Of a DNA stretch of 64,000 bases, positions 18,187-28,200 are shown in pieces (the stretch's first letter is position 1; every line of letters begins with the position of its first letter). Origin of the DNA: Rhodospirillales bacterium. Its GTDB lineage: Bacteria > Pseudomonadota > Alphaproteobacteria > Rhodospirillales > Defluviicoccaceae. The stretch spans positions 456,787 to 520,786 of the forward strand of contig JADJXQ010000002.1 in the NCBI GenBank assembly GCA_016710335.1. The letters run 5' to 3'. The translations under genes and the position numbers were made by a program. The notes beneath the pieces are model-generated. The model was not told the origin of the DNA and searched no databases. It worked only from the letters and a program-made list of their open reading frames with translations.

Positions 18187-19389
18187 CTAGACGCCCCACC
18201 GCCAGAAGTCGCGGCCTTCCTTCATGAAGAACCGGCTGAGCACCATCTTGTGGACCTCCGAAGCACCGTCCACCAGGCGGGCCTGGCGGGCGTAGCGGTA
18301 CATCCATTCGAGCAGCGTATCCTTGGAGTAGCCCTTGGCGCCGCACAACTGGATGGCCGTATCGACCGCCTTGTGCAGGGTGTCTGCGACATGGACCTTG
18401 GCGATGGAGATCTCCTTGCGAGCGAAGTCGCCCTGATCCAGCTTCCAGGCGGCGTGCATGGTCAGCATCCGCCCGATCTGGATGTCCATTGCAGCCTCGC
18501 CCAACAGCCACTGCACCCCTTCATGATCGACCAGCTTCATGCCGAAGCTCTCGCGCTCGCGGACGTAGCCGCCGGCGATCTCCAGCGCCCGTTTGGCCAT
18601 GCCAAGCCAGCGCATGCAGTGGGTGAGCCGCGCCGGACCGAGGCGGATCTGGGTCACCTTCAGGCCGTCGCCGACCTCAAGCAGCCGGTTATCGTCGGGG
18701 ATCTCGAGCCCGTCGTAGACGATCTCGCAGTGGCCACCGTGCTCTTCCGGGCCCATGATCGGGATGCGCCGCTCGATGCGCGCGCCCGGCTGGTCGGCGT
18801 GGTAGAGGAAGGCCGTAAGGCCATGGCGGCGGTCGTCGGAAGTGCGGGCGATCAGCACCACATGCTTCGCGCCCTCGGCGCCGGTGATGAACCACTTGCG
18901 GCCATGCACCACCCACACGTCGCCGCGGCGCTCGGCGGTGGTCAGCATCGCCGACGGGTCGGAGCCGCCGCCGGGCATCGGCTCGGTCATGGCGAAGGCG
19001 GAGCGCACCCGGCCATCGACGATGGGCTGCAGCCAGCGGTGTTTCAGATCCTCCGTCGGCAGGACTTTGTCCAAGAGCATCATGTTGCCGTCGTCGGGGG
19101 GCGCCGAGTTGAAGACCACCGGTCCGAATGGCGAGCGCGCCATCTCCTCGTAGCAGGCCGCCATGCCGACAAAGCCGACGCCGGCGCCGCCGCGCTCCTT
19201 CGGCATCTGCAGCGCCCACAGCCCTTCGGCGCGAGCGCGCGGGCGCAGGCCGGCGAGCGCGGCCTCGGAGATCATGCCGTGGTGGTCGAAATTGCCGGCG
19301 TGCGCTTCGAGCGGCAGGACATGCGCGGCCACGAAGGCGCCGATGCGCCGGCGAATGTCGTCGACCTCGGACGTCAGCGTATAGTCCAT
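18187..19389 (-). CDS. Acyl-CoA dehydrogenase family protein (LvaC-like)
   Basis: This 400-residue flavoprotein has the family motifs FAMTEPMPGGGSDPSAMLTT and WVVHGRKWFITGAEGAKH, and a C-terminal half containing IQLCGAKGYSKDTLLEWMYR and DGASEVHKMVLSRFFM. It is of the long-chain/ACAD10-11-like type that partners with APH-fold kinases. In the lva pathway the homologous enzyme acts on the 4-phospho-acyl-CoA and yields the 3-hydroxyacyl-CoA. It starts at 19389 (MDYTLTSEVDDI). The 153-base gap to the SDR gene upstream may hold an additional promoter or a processing site. Confidence 0.9.
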   Translation of the reverse strand: MDYTLTSEVDDIRRRIGAFVAAHVLPLEAHAGNFDHHGMISEAALAGLRPRARAEGLWALQMPKERGGAGVGFVGMAACYEEMARSPFGPVVFNSAPPDDGNMMLLDKVLPTEDLKHRWLQPIVDGRVRSAFAMTEPMPGGGSDPSAMLTTAERRGDVWVVHGRKWFITGAEGAKHVVLIARTSDDRRHGLTAFLYHADQPGARIERRIPIMGPEEHGGHCEIVYDGLEIPDDNRLLEVGDGLKVTQIRLGPARLTHCMRWLGMAKRALEIAGGYVRERESFGMKLVDHEGVQWLLGEAAMDIQIGRMLTMHAAWKLDQGDFARKEISIAKVHVADTLHKAVDTAIQLCGAKGYSKDTLLEWMYRYARQARLVDGASEVHKMVLSRFFMKEGRDFWRWGV

Positions 19390-19542
19390 ATGCTCCTCAT
19401 TTCGTCGCGTGCCGGCGATGGTTCAGGCTGATGTTTGTTCGGAGAGCCCCTGCCCTCACCTTCCCGCTCCCGCGGGGCGTTCCCTCTCCGCAAGATCGGG
19501 AGGGGTATGTAGATTTCCGAAGCCGGGTGAGAAGTGGGTGCC
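19390..19542. repeat. Short intergenic gap with a REP-like GC-rich inverted repeat
   Basis: At about 19461-19505 the sequence reads CCCTCACC followed by CCCTCTCCG-caagat-CGGGAGGG, an imperfect palindrome of the kind common between genes in GC-rich proteobacteria. It separates the SDR and acyl-CoA dehydrogenase genes. It may stabilise or attenuate the operon message. Confidence 0.4.
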
Positions 19543-20328
19543 TCACAGGGAGCTCACCAAGTGACCGCCGTCCGCCACCACGACCGTGCCGGTCATGTAG
19601 CGGGACGCGCTGGTGGCGAGCAGCAGCAGCGGCCCGTCCAGATCATCCAGCGCGCCGAGGCGGCGTTGCGGGATGCGCTTGACGAGCGCCTGCCCGGCCG
19701 GCGACGCAAAGAAGTCGCGGTTGAGGTCGGTTTCGATGTAGCCGGGAGCGAGTGCGTTGACGCGGATGCCGTGCCGCGCCAGCTCGAGCGCCAGCACCCT
19801 GGTCATATGGATCACGCCAGCCTTGGCAATGGCGTACGGCGCGACGCCGGCGGCAACGCGCAGTCCCAAGATCGATGCGATGTTGACGATGACCCCGCCG
19901 CCATGCTCCCGCATACGGTCCGCCGCGCCGCGCGCCATCAGCCACGCGCCCTTCAAGTTGGTGTCGACCACCCGATCCCAGTCGTGTTCGTCGACCTCCA
20001 GGGCCGGCTTGGTCAGAGCAACGCCGGCGTTGTTGATCAGGACGCGCGGCGGCCCGAAGGCTTTTTCCGCCCAAAGCACGCCGCGCCGAACGCTGTCGGC
20101 ATCCGTCACGTCCATCTCGACGGCGATCGCCTCGCCACCGGCCGCGGATATGTCGGCCGCCACCGCATCCAGCGCGTCGAGCCGGCGCGCCGCCAACGCC
20201 ACACGAGCACCGGCGCGGGCAAGAAGGTGCGCAAAGTGCCGGCCAAGACCAGAAGACGCTCCGGTGATAAGAGCGCACTGGCCGTCCAGGCGAAGGTTGA
20301 TCAGCGGCTCGGACACGTCTCGGGTCAT
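19543..20328 (-). CDS. SDR-family oxidoreductase (LvaD-like, 3-hydroxybutyrate dehydrogenase-like)
   Basis: This 261-residue short-chain dehydrogenase/reductase has the cofactor motif TGASSGLGRHFA, NNAG (LINNAGVALTKP), the catalytic Ser region (VIVNIASILGL) and YAIAK with the Tyr/Lys pair. The last residues HLVSSL follow the usual ADGG. I chose the ATG at 20328 (MTRDVSEPLINLRL), which overlaps the upstream synthetase stop by 4 bases; the longer frame upstream is read-through in the synthetase gene. In an lva-like pathway it would reduce the 4-keto group of levulinyl-CoA or oxidise a 3-hydroxyacyl product; which one cannot be told here. Confidence 0.88.
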   Translation of the reverse strand: MTRDVSEPLINLRLDGQCALITGASSGLGRHFAHLLARAGARVALAARRLDALDAVAADISAAGGEAIAVEMDVTDADSVRRGVLWAEKAFGPPRVLINNAGVALTKPALEVDEHDWDRVVDTNLKGAWLMARGAADRMREHGGGVIVNIASILGLRVAAGVAPYAIAKAGVIHMTRVLALELARHGIRVNALAPGYIETDLNRDFFASPAGQALVKRIPQRRLGALDDLDGPLLLLATSASRYMTGTVVVADGGHLVSSL

Positions 20329-21971
20329 TGCGCTTTGGCCCGCTCGCGCAGCACGAACTTCTGGATCTTGCCCGTCGAGGTCTTGGGAAGGGGGCCGAAC
20401 ACGACCTTGCGCGGCACCTTGAACGACGCCAGATGTTTGCGGCACCAGGCGATCACGTCGTCGGCGGTCAACGGATCCCCGCCCGGCGTCGCCGTCACGA
20501 ACGCGCAGGGCGTCTCGCCCCACTTGTGATCGGGTGCGGCAACCACCGCCGCCTCCATGATCCGCGGATGGCGATAAAGGACCTGCTCGATCTCCAGCGA
20601 CGAGATGTTCTCGCCGCCGGAGATGATGATGTCCTTGGAGCGGTCCTTCAGCTCGACATAGCCGTCGGGGTGCATCACGCCGAGGTCGCCGGTGTGGAAC
20701 CAGCCGCCCCGGAACGCGGCGTCGGTCGCCTTCGGGTTTTTGACGTAGCCCTTCATGATGGTGTTGCCGCGGAGATAGATCTCGCCAAGCGTCTCGCCAT
20801 CCGCCGGCAGTGGCTGATCGCTCTCAGGGTCGGCCACGATCATGCCGGCAAGGGTCGGATACGGTGCGCCCTGGCGCGCGATCAGGGCCGAGCGCGCCGC
20901 CAGATCCAGCTCTTCCCACTCCGGCAGCATCATGCAGTATGTCGCCGGGCCATAGCTTTCGGTCAGCCCGTAGAGGTGGGCGATACGGAACCCCATCGCT
21001 TCCATCGCCTCGATCACCGCCGGCGGCGGAGCGGCCCCGCCGGTGGCGATGTTGACGGTGCGGCCGGAGACGCGCGCGAGGGGCGCCTTTTCCGCCTCCG
21101 AAGCGTGGATAAGCATGGTCAGGACCACCGGCGCGGCGCAGCAATGAGTGACGCCGTGGTCGGCGACGGCCTGGAAGATGGGCGCGGGCTCGACGCGGCG
21201 GAGACAGACGTGGGTCGCCGCCACAGCGGTCACCGCCCACGGATAGCTCCAGCCGTCGCAATGGAACATGGGCAGGGTCCAGAGGTAGGCGCTGGTCGGC
21301 CGCAGTCCGACCGTCAGGGCATTGCCGAGGGCGTTCAGGAAGGCGCCGCGATGGTGGTAGACGACACCCTTCGGGTCCCCTGTGGTGCCCGAGGTATAGC
21401 TCAGCGAAATCGCCTGCCATTCGTCGGCAGGGGTCGTGAAAGGCGCCGCGGGGTCGCCCTCGGACAAAAAGGTCTCGTAGTTTGTGCCGCCGGAGGCCGG
21501 ATTGCGTGGCCCGGGCACGTCGTCGACCCAGATGACCTGCGGCGTTTCTCCGGTCATCCGCGTCATCGCGTCTTCGGCCACGGCGCGAAACTCCGTATCG
21601 ACGATGAACACCCTGGCCTCGCCGTGATCCAGGATGAACGCGACGGCCGCCGCATCGAGGCGATAGTTTATGGGGTTGAGCACCGCGCCGGCACCGGGCA
21701 CCCCGTAGTGGCATTCGAGCATGGCGGGGATGTTCGGGAGCATCGCCGCGACCGTATCGCCGGACTTGAGTCCGCGCCGCCGGAGTGCGTCCGCCAGGCG
21801 CCGGCAGCGCGCCGCGAAGTCGCCGTAGGACGTGGTGCGGGACTCGTAGATCACGGCGGTGCGTCCGGCGGCCATCGAAGCCGCCCGCTCCAGGAACGAA
21901 AGCGGGGTCAGGGTCTCGAAGTTGGCCGGCGTTTTCCCGAGGTGCTCCTCGAAGATGCCTCCTCCGGCCAT
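20325..21971 (-). CDS. AMP-binding acyl-CoA synthetase (LvaE-like)
   Basis: This 548-residue acyl-CoA ligase has the ATP-binding loop SLSYTSGTTGDPKGVVYHH, the A5-like motif LYGLTESYGP, GWFHTGDLGVMHPDGY, and a C-terminal Lys in STGKIQKFVLRE. It activates a carboxylic acid to its CoA thioester with ATP. I chose the ATG at 21971 (MAGGGIFEEHL) because AAGGAGGGG lies 5 bases upstream; 24 extra residues would follow from an earlier codon without such a site. It is the first gene of the five-gene minus-strand operon, so the promoter should lie at 21972-22046 or further upstream. Confidence 0.9.
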   Translation of the reverse strand: MAGGGIFEEHLGKTPANFETLTPLSFLERAASMAAGRTAVIYESRTTSYGDFAARCRRLADALRRRGLKSGDTVAAMLPNIPAMLECHYGVPGAGAVLNPINYRLDAAAVAFILDHGEARVFIVDTEFRAVAEDAMTRMTGETPQVIWVDDVPGPRNPASGGTNYETFLSEGDPAAPFTTPADEWQAISLSYTSGTTGDPKGVVYHHRGAFLNALGNALTVGLRPTSAYLWTLPMFHCDGWSYPWAVTAVAATHVCLRRVEPAPIFQAVADHGVTHCCAAPVVLTMLIHASEAEKAPLARVSGRTVNIATGGAAPPPAVIEAMEAMGFRIAHLYGLTESYGPATYCMMLPEWEELDLAARSALIARQGAPYPTLAGMIVADPESDQPLPADGETLGEIYLRGNTIMKGYVKNPKATDAAFRGGWFHTGDLGVMHPDGYVELKDRSKDIIISGGENISSLEIEQVLYRHPRIMEAAVVAAPDHKWGETPCAFVTATPGGDPLTADDVIAWCRKHLASFKVPRKVVFGPLPKTSTGKIQKFVLRERAKAQ

Positions 21972-22046
21972 CGTCCCCTCCTTGTCATCGCTTATGCGGT
22001 TTATGCCGTTTATGCCGCGCAGGTTGGCGGGTTCGGCGGCCACCTG

Positions 22047-23807
22047 TCAACCGTCAGCGGAAAGACGCTCAGCCGGGGCGCGGCTGGCTGCAGCGTGGCG
22101 GCGCACGAGCCAGCGCAGCACCAGGCTGCGCGGCTCTTCCACGCCGGTCATCAGGTAGCGGAGCGTGTATGGGTTGGCGAGCGTCGCGTCGACCAAGCGG
22201 TATGCCTGGGATCGGCCGCAGAACAGGATCTCGTCGCCCCGAAGAATCCTGTGGTCGATGTCCGGCATGACGCGAATGGCGCCTTGGGAGCGAATAACCA
22301 GCGGAACGCAGGCGACGCGCCGGTTGCGATCGGCCGGATCACTCAGGATGTCGTCGAAGGTGATCGCATGGCCCTCGTCGAGGAGTTGGGCAAGGGCCGG
22401 CGCCTGCTCTTCCTCGACGCGGACGGTCCACAGCCGCGGCGCAGCCCTGCCGCCGACGGTGTCGTGAAGATCGCGGATCACCGACAACAGGAACTCGTTG
22501 TGGCCCTTCGCCTGACTTTCGCGGATCTCGTTGAAGAAGGTGCGCAGCAGCGGCGCCGTCAGGAGGAACAGAATGCGCCGCGCGCTGACCAGAGTGGGCT
22601 GCATGATGAGGTCGGCGCGGGCGGCGTCGAACAGCACCTGATTGCGGTGCTGGTTCTGACGGACGAGAACGAAGATCCTGGGGTTCAACGCCCGCGCATT
22701 GAGGACCGTGCCGAGGTTGTCGGAATCGCTGTCCGTGCCGACGACGATGCCGGCGGCGTCCTCGATGCCGGCAGCCCGAAGGTTCTTCTGGTTGATGCGG
22801 CCGGCGATGATGTCGCGGCCGTTCGCTTCGGTCGGCGGGATGCCGGAACCGATGACGACGGTGGAAATGCCCAGTTCCTGCAGCGTGGCATGGATCGCGC
22901 GGCCGAGGCGGCCGAAACCGCAAAGTATCCATTTCCCCCGTGGGACATCGGCGTACATGGCGAGATTCGCATTGGGTGCCCCGATCAGCCATTCGTTCAA
23001 CATGTGGATGAGAGGATTGTGAATGGTGGCGCCCAGATAGCGGGCGAAGGTGTGGAACGGGTCGACGATGTGGATGTCGCCGCCGAGGGTGGCGAGCGTC
23101 TCCTCGTATTCGTCTCTGGTCAACTGGGCAATCACCCGGGCGTGGGGATTGAGCAGCCGGGCGGCGAGCGCCACCTTGGCGTTGACGTCCTCGTCGTCGG
23201 TCAGTGCCACCACCGCACGGCACTGGCTTCGCAACAAGCCGGCCTTGATCAGCCGCTCCGGGATGCGCGCGTCCGCGCACAGCGCCTCCGCCGGTACGGC
23301 GTAGTCGCGGAGCTTGACGGCATGGATGCGATCCGGGTCGCGATCGAGGATGACTGCCGCAAGCCCTGCGTCGCTCAGGCCGCGGGTCAGCAGGCTGCCG
23401 CGGTTGCCGAAACCGCAGACGATGACGAACGGCTCGGTCAGCATCGCAACGCGCTTGGCAAACCCGCGCTCCGCCAAGGCCTGCTGAAAATGCGGGTTCT
23501 GGATGAGCTGGATGATGGCGCCGATGGCGTAGACCCAGGCGATCACGCCTGCGTAGAGAGAGACGATCGCCCACATTCTCTGCAGGTCGGTGTAGAGGTA
23601 GGGGATCTCCCCGAAGCCGGTGGTGGTCGCAGTGTAGGCCAGGAAATAGAAGGCGTGGAAGAAGCTGAGGGGAACGCCGTCCGGGCCCGGGATCAAGCGC
23701 CAGCCGAGCATCGACGCCGCATAGACGGCGACCAACACGAACAGCGGCCGGCGCATGGCCCGCAGCACGATGTAGGGAACCCGGTGCGATCCCGTGAAGC
23801 CGGCCAT
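22047..23807 (-). CDS. Potassium channel with two RCK/TrkA-N domains
   Basis: This 586-residue membrane protein has two transmembrane helices (about residues 20-35 and 80-105) flanking a pore loop with filter TATTTGFGEIP, a GFG variant of the canonical GYG. A first TrkA-N Rossmann domain follows (VIVCGFGNRGSLLTRGL, then DRDPDR), and a second one (WILCGFGRLGRAIHATLQ). Conserved VALTDDEDVN and VGTDSDSDNL stretches complete the RCK pattern. It should conduct K+ across the inner membrane under gating by a cytosolic ligand or nucleotide. It overlaps nothing and lies 75 bases ahead of the acyl-CoA synthetase. Confidence 0.88.
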   Translation of the reverse strand: MAGFTGSHRVPYIVLRAMRRPLFVLVAVYAASMLGWRLIPGPDGVPLSFFHAFYFLAYTATTTGFGEIPYLYTDLQRMWAIVSLYAGVIAWVYAIGAIIQLIQNPHFQQALAERGFAKRVAMLTEPFVIVCGFGNRGSLLTRGLSDAGLAAVILDRDPDRIHAVKLRDYAVPAEALCADARIPERLIKAGLLRSQCRAVVALTDDEDVNAKVALAARLLNPHARVIAQLTRDEYEETLATLGGDIHIVDPFHTFARYLGATIHNPLIHMLNEWLIGAPNANLAMYADVPRGKWILCGFGRLGRAIHATLQELGISTVVIGSGIPPTEANGRDIIAGRINQKNLRAAGIEDAAGIVVGTDSDSDNLGTVLNARALNPRIFVLVRQNQHRNQVLFDAARADLIMQPTLVSARRILFLLTAPLLRTFFNEIRESQAKGHNEFLLSVIRDLHDTVGGRAAPRLWTVRVEEEQAPALAQLLDEGHAITFDDILSDPADRNRRVACVPLVIRSQGAIRVMPDIDHRILRGDEILFCGRSQAYRLVDATLANPYTLRYLMTGVEEPRSLVLRWLVRRHAAASRAPAERLSADG

Positions 23808-23829
23808 GGGGCGGCGCCCGCAGCGATCC

Positions 23830-24213
23830 TCAGCGCCGCAGCATCAAGGTCTCGGCGACGAACACGGTGACCGAGATGATGTTGGCGACGAGCGCGCCGG
23901 TGGCGAGAGATACGATATGGACGATGTCCTCCGCCGTCACGCCCGGCTCCGCCACGTGCGCCGCGAACGCCCAGATGCCGGTGGCGGCGATGAGTTGCAG
24001 ATCCGCGACCAGGCTCGTCGCCAGCAACAGCGCGCCGATCTGGGTGCGGTCGCCGAGCTTGAGGCCGGTCGCCACGAGGTTGACGACGACCAGAAAAAAG
24101 AACTCGACGACGCTGTGGTGGGTGGGGTTTTCGATGTCGCCGATTACGAAGCCGACGTTGAGGGTCAGCGCCAAGATCAGAAAGAAGCCGAAAAGGACCT
24201 TTTCCAGATTCAT
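23830..24213 (-). CDS. DUF6394-type small integral membrane protein
   Basis: This 127-residue protein has about four hydrophobic helices, beginning MNLEKVLFGFFLILALTLNV. I recognise it from memory as DUF6394. Conserved-looking charged spots between helices include IGDIENPTHH and LKLGDRTQIG. I chose the ATG at 24213 with GGAAGGGA upstream; the longer frame to 24351 lacks a sensible start. It lies 22 bases ahead of the K+ channel gene on the same strand, so the two are probably co-transcribed and this may be a partner subunit of the channel. That partnership is inferred from adjacency only. Confidence 0.75.
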   Translation of the reverse strand: MNLEKVLFGFFLILALTLNVGFVIGDIENPTHHSVVEFFFLVVVNLVATGLKLGDRTQIGALLLATSLVADLQLIAATGIWAFAAHVAEPGVTAEDIVHIVSLATGALVANIISVTVFVAETLMLRR

Positions 24214-24389
24214 CAGGCTGTTCCCTTCCCGCTGCTTCCGGCGGGGACCTGCGCGCCCACCATTGCAGGGAACCTTCGCACACACGAGTGCGCGTGTGGA
24301 AGACAGTTTGCAGCAGGCGACGCCGTTACCGCATAGCAAGCGGGCCGGCAATCGCCGGCCCGCCGATCCGCCGCTGACGTGCGTCCCGC

Positions 24390-24956
24390 TTACGCGACCG
24401 ATTTCTCCGCGGCGTCGGACACCAGCTTCGGCTCCTCGCCGCCGCTGTCGCGGCCCTTGATCTCGATCTTCCTGGCCCTGGCGCGGGCTTCGGGAGACTT
24501 GGGCAGGGTGACGGTCAACACGCCGTTCTTGAAACTCGCCTCGACCTTGTCCCCGACAACGTCGACCTCGAACGGAATTGCGCGGCGGAACGAGCCGAAC
24601 GAGCGCTCGGTGTAGCGGTAGCCCTGTCCGCTCTTCTCGGTTTCGGCCTTCTTCTCGCCGGCGATGATCAGCGCGTTGTCTGCCAGGGTCAACTCAACGT
24701 CCTTCTCGTCGATGCCGGGCAACTCGGCGGTGACGACGATTTCGTTCTCATCTTCGGCGACGTCGACCCGAGGGGCTACCGCGCCCAAACCGGCGCCCGT
24801 GCGAGCCTGCGCCGGTGCGTTGAAGCCGCGCCAGAAATCCTCGAAGAGGCGATCCACTTCGCGCTGCAACCCGAAGAACGGATGTTCGACATCGCGACGC
24901 GCGACGGCCACCTCCCTGTCACGGCTCCATGGGATCAAGTCACGGACATTCAACAT
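24390..24956 (-). CDS. Hsp20 / alpha-crystallin family small heat-shock protein
   Basis: This 188-residue chaperone has a variable N-terminus with FGLQREVDRLFEDFWRGF and a complete alpha-crystallin domain: VDVAEDENEIVVTAELPGID, YRYTERSFGSFRRAIPFE and the A-x-x-x-n-GVLTVTLPK motif (ASFKNGVLTVTLPKSPEA). It holds unfolded proteins without ATP until DnaK or ClpB refold them. I chose the ATG at 24956 because AGGAGG lies six bases upstream. Upstream, the minus strand contains an AT-rich stretch at about 25068-25095 that could hold a promoter, but no sigma32 consensus is evident. Confidence 0.92.
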   Translation of the reverse strand: MLNVRDLIPWSRDREVAVARRDVEHPFFGLQREVDRLFEDFWRGFNAPAQARTGAGLGAVAPRVDVAEDENEIVVTAELPGIDEKDVELTLADNALIIAGEKKAETEKSGQGYRYTERSFGSFRRAIPFEVDVVGDKVEASFKNGVLTVTLPKSPEARARARKIEIKGRDSGGEEPKLVSDAAEKSVA

Positions 24957-25213
24957 CGTTACCTCCTGTTCCCTGTGCGGACCGGGCCGCATCCTCGCCG
25001 GCCCCGTTCCGCAGTTGCGGAAACCGCTTCCTCGTGCTCCGCGGGCCGGCCCCTCCGCGGCAACCGGCGATTATTAACTTATCCTGACTGTACAATACGC
25101 CACCGATACCGGCGCAACCCTGCCATGCAAAATCCGCAACCCGGCTCGTACATCCGCGACGGCGCGCCGGGTGGGGGGAGCGGCATCGACACTAAGGGGG
25201 CGTTGCGCCGGCG

Positions 25214-28200
25214 CTAATAGTCCCACTGCCACTTGAGGCCGATGAACTCCTGGGTTTCCGAGGTGCCTTCGCTCAACTCGGCTTCAAGGGACAGGCGATC
25301 GGTGATCTTGACCTCGGCGCTGTACTCCGTCGTCCCCGGCTTGGTGCCCTGCTTGGTTTCGATGTAGACGCGGTCGCCGATGTTCTTGCCGGCGCGCACC
25401 GCAGAGCCGCCGTCGCCGCTGCCCGGGTCGATCGACAGCGTATCGACCCCGAGCAGGTTGCGCGAGGCGTCCACCAAGCCGCTGTCGCCGGTTCGCAGCG
25501 CGTCGAGCGCCAGGGCAAGCTGCGCGGCTTCCCCCGGCCCCATCTCGCCGGCGGTCTTGCCGAACAGGACCCGCGGCAGAACCTCGCTCTCAGGCAGCGC
25601 CGGGATCGACCTCAGTTCGATCTGGGGGTCCGAGGCCAGCCCGGAGACAGCGATGATGCCGGTGATGTCGTCGCGCTTGTGCTCGGCGATGATGTCCAGG
25701 CGTGGATCTATCTTGCGGGATGACGCGAACTCCACCACACCTTTGGTCAGATCGAACGTCGTGCCGACGAACGAGAACTCGCCGCGCACGATCTCGAGCT
25801 TGCCCTTGACCCGCGGCTCGTTGGCCGGACCAGTGACGGCGAGGTTGCCCTTCCATTCAGATTCCAGCCCGCGGCCGCGGACGAACACGTTGCCCGGCAT
25901 GTCGATGGTCAGATCCAGGTCCAACGGAATCGCGGCGTCCCCGTCCGGCTCGACTCGCGCCCGGATGACTTCTCCGTCCTTGTCGATCTCCACCGGGTTG
26001 AGGTCGACGACCGAAGGCGGCATCCGGTTGACGAGGCGGGCTTCGATCCGCGTCGGCTGAATGCGGCCGGTCAGGGTCGCAAGCTGCGAGCCCCGGACGA
26101 AGCGCACGTCACCGTTGATGGTCGCGGTGACATCGTCACGCCGTACCAGCGTCGCCTCGCGGACATCGACGCTGACATCCAGATCCCCCTGGCTCTTGTC
26201 GAGCGGAATCCGCCCCTGTCCCGACAGGCGCCCGGAACGGCCGTCCGTCCCGGACAGCGTTACCTCGACCGGCTGATTGGGGTCCATGCGCACGGCGAGG
26301 TCCAAGCCGCCGATGACCGTGCCGTATTCAAGGTTCTCGTAGCGTCCGTTGGCGACGGTGACCGCACCCCGGAGGCGCGGCGCAGCGATGGTGCCGGACG
26401 CGGAGACGTCGATCTTGCCTTCACCGCTCAGCCGGTGGCCGTCGATGGGCAGCGCCTCGATCAGCGGCTGCAGGGCGCCCTGCCAGTTGACCTGTGCGGC
26501 GATGGGTGTCGTGTCGCCCACGTCGACCTCCATGGTGCGCGCATCGACCTTCAGCGGCAGCCGCCCGGTCATCACCAGATCGCTGTCGCCGACGCCCTGC
26601 ACCCGACCGTCCACGTTGACGACGCCGCCCGACCAGCGCGCGTTCATTCGCGCCGCGAGGGGCGGCAGGTCCTAAGCGGGATCACCGTAGACGATGCCGT
26701 CGACGCGGAGGTCCAGCTTGCCGGCCAGCAGCGATCCTTCGGTGACCACGTCGGCGCTCGCGTTCAGGTCGCCCCCGACGTCGACGCCTGGAGCCACCGC
26801 CCGCACCACCGCAAGCGGCAGGTCGCTGATACGCACCTGTGCGGACTTCTCCGCCGGCGCCTGCCGGGCGTTGACGGTGATCAGGCCGTCGGAGACCTTC
26901 AAGGCCACGTCGCGGGCGGTCAGCGTCTCGCCCTCGATAACGATGTTCGCCGGACGCTGCAGGGCGAAGGGGACCTCGGCGACGGCGCCATCGAGCCCGG
27001 CGATGGTGACGGTGGTGATGTTGTCGGCCATCGCCACGGTGCCGCGCGTCTGCACGGTTCCGCTGGGTTCGCCGGTCAGGCGCGCCGCCACTCTGAACTG
27101 CGCCTCGGAAACGCTACCGGAGAGGTCGGCGTCGACGGCGCCGACGGTGACGGCGCCGGCGCCGATGTCGCCGCCACTCAGCGACACCTTGCCGCTGGGC
27201 GTGCCGAGCAGGTCGGTCCCGGCGCCCTTGGCGCTGATCCGGCCGATGCGGATCGCCTCCCCTCCCTCGGGGACGACGGCGAGACCGGAGCCGTCGAGTT
27301 CGACGGACGCCGCTTGCCTGCCGCCGTCGTCATGGAGGCGGACGGTGAGGTCGGCACGACCACGGGCCGTGGTGCCGGCGACGGTGACGCCACCGTCGCC
27401 ACCACGGAAGGCGGCGCCGAGGTCGCCTGTGAAGGTGCCGCCGGCGAGCGGGACGTTCATGTTTCCCGAAAGCTCAACCCCCAGCGCCCTGGCTGCGATG
27501 TCGGTGAGCCGCAGCCGCTCCCCCTCCTCCACCGCGAAACGGGTCGCCGCATCCAGCGCGGCCATGGACGTTTCGGCGACGACGGTGAGCAGGCCCTGCG
27601 GCCCGGACACTGCGTTGGCTGCGGTCACGGTAGTTTTCGCCGTGGGAACCGCGATGTCCTGCACCGTGGCATCGGTGAGGTTGGCGACCACCGTCACCGT
27701 CGGATCAGCGACGGCGCCCTCGGCCGTCACGTCGGTCACCAGCCGGCCCGTCAGCGGCGTCGCGACGGCGTCGCCGACGGGTTTCAGGTCGTCCACAACC
27801 AGTTGCAGCGCGGCGGCAAGCTTGGAGTATCCGTCGGTCACGCGGGCGCTGCCGGTCACGTCGAAGGCGCGAGCGTCGAGATTGAAGGACTCCACCACGG
27901 CGGTGCCCTGGTCCTTCAGCGCGAACCGGGTGGTCAGCGCCGCGTCGGCGCCGAGCACGGCCTCCGCAACCGGCTGCCCCATGGAGAAGCCCGTCAAGCG
28001 CACGGCGGCCGATCCGGTCATTCGCGATGCCGCCAAGTCGCCATCGACGGACGAGTCCAAGTCGCCATCGACGGAGGTGTCCATGTCGCCATCGACGGAC
28101 GAGTCCAAGTCGCCATCGACGGACGCTTCGACGGTGAGCACGCCGGCAAGCGGCATCTGCAGCGCCGGGCCAAGCGCAGCCAGGTCATCGATGCCGCCGT

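Noticed and set aside
20328..23870. A 1180-codon open frame on the plus strand
   Set aside because: It lies opposite the acyl-CoA synthetase and K+ channel genes, has no recognisable motif, is very rich in Arg/Gly/His, and crosses two unrelated genes. It is a high-GC antisense shadow.
26672..26674. TAG in tamB as a pyrrolysine or recoded codon
   Set aside because: There is no stem-loop or other recoding signal beside it, no such system is seen, and TAG is used as an ordinary stop elsewhere in the window (for example pal).
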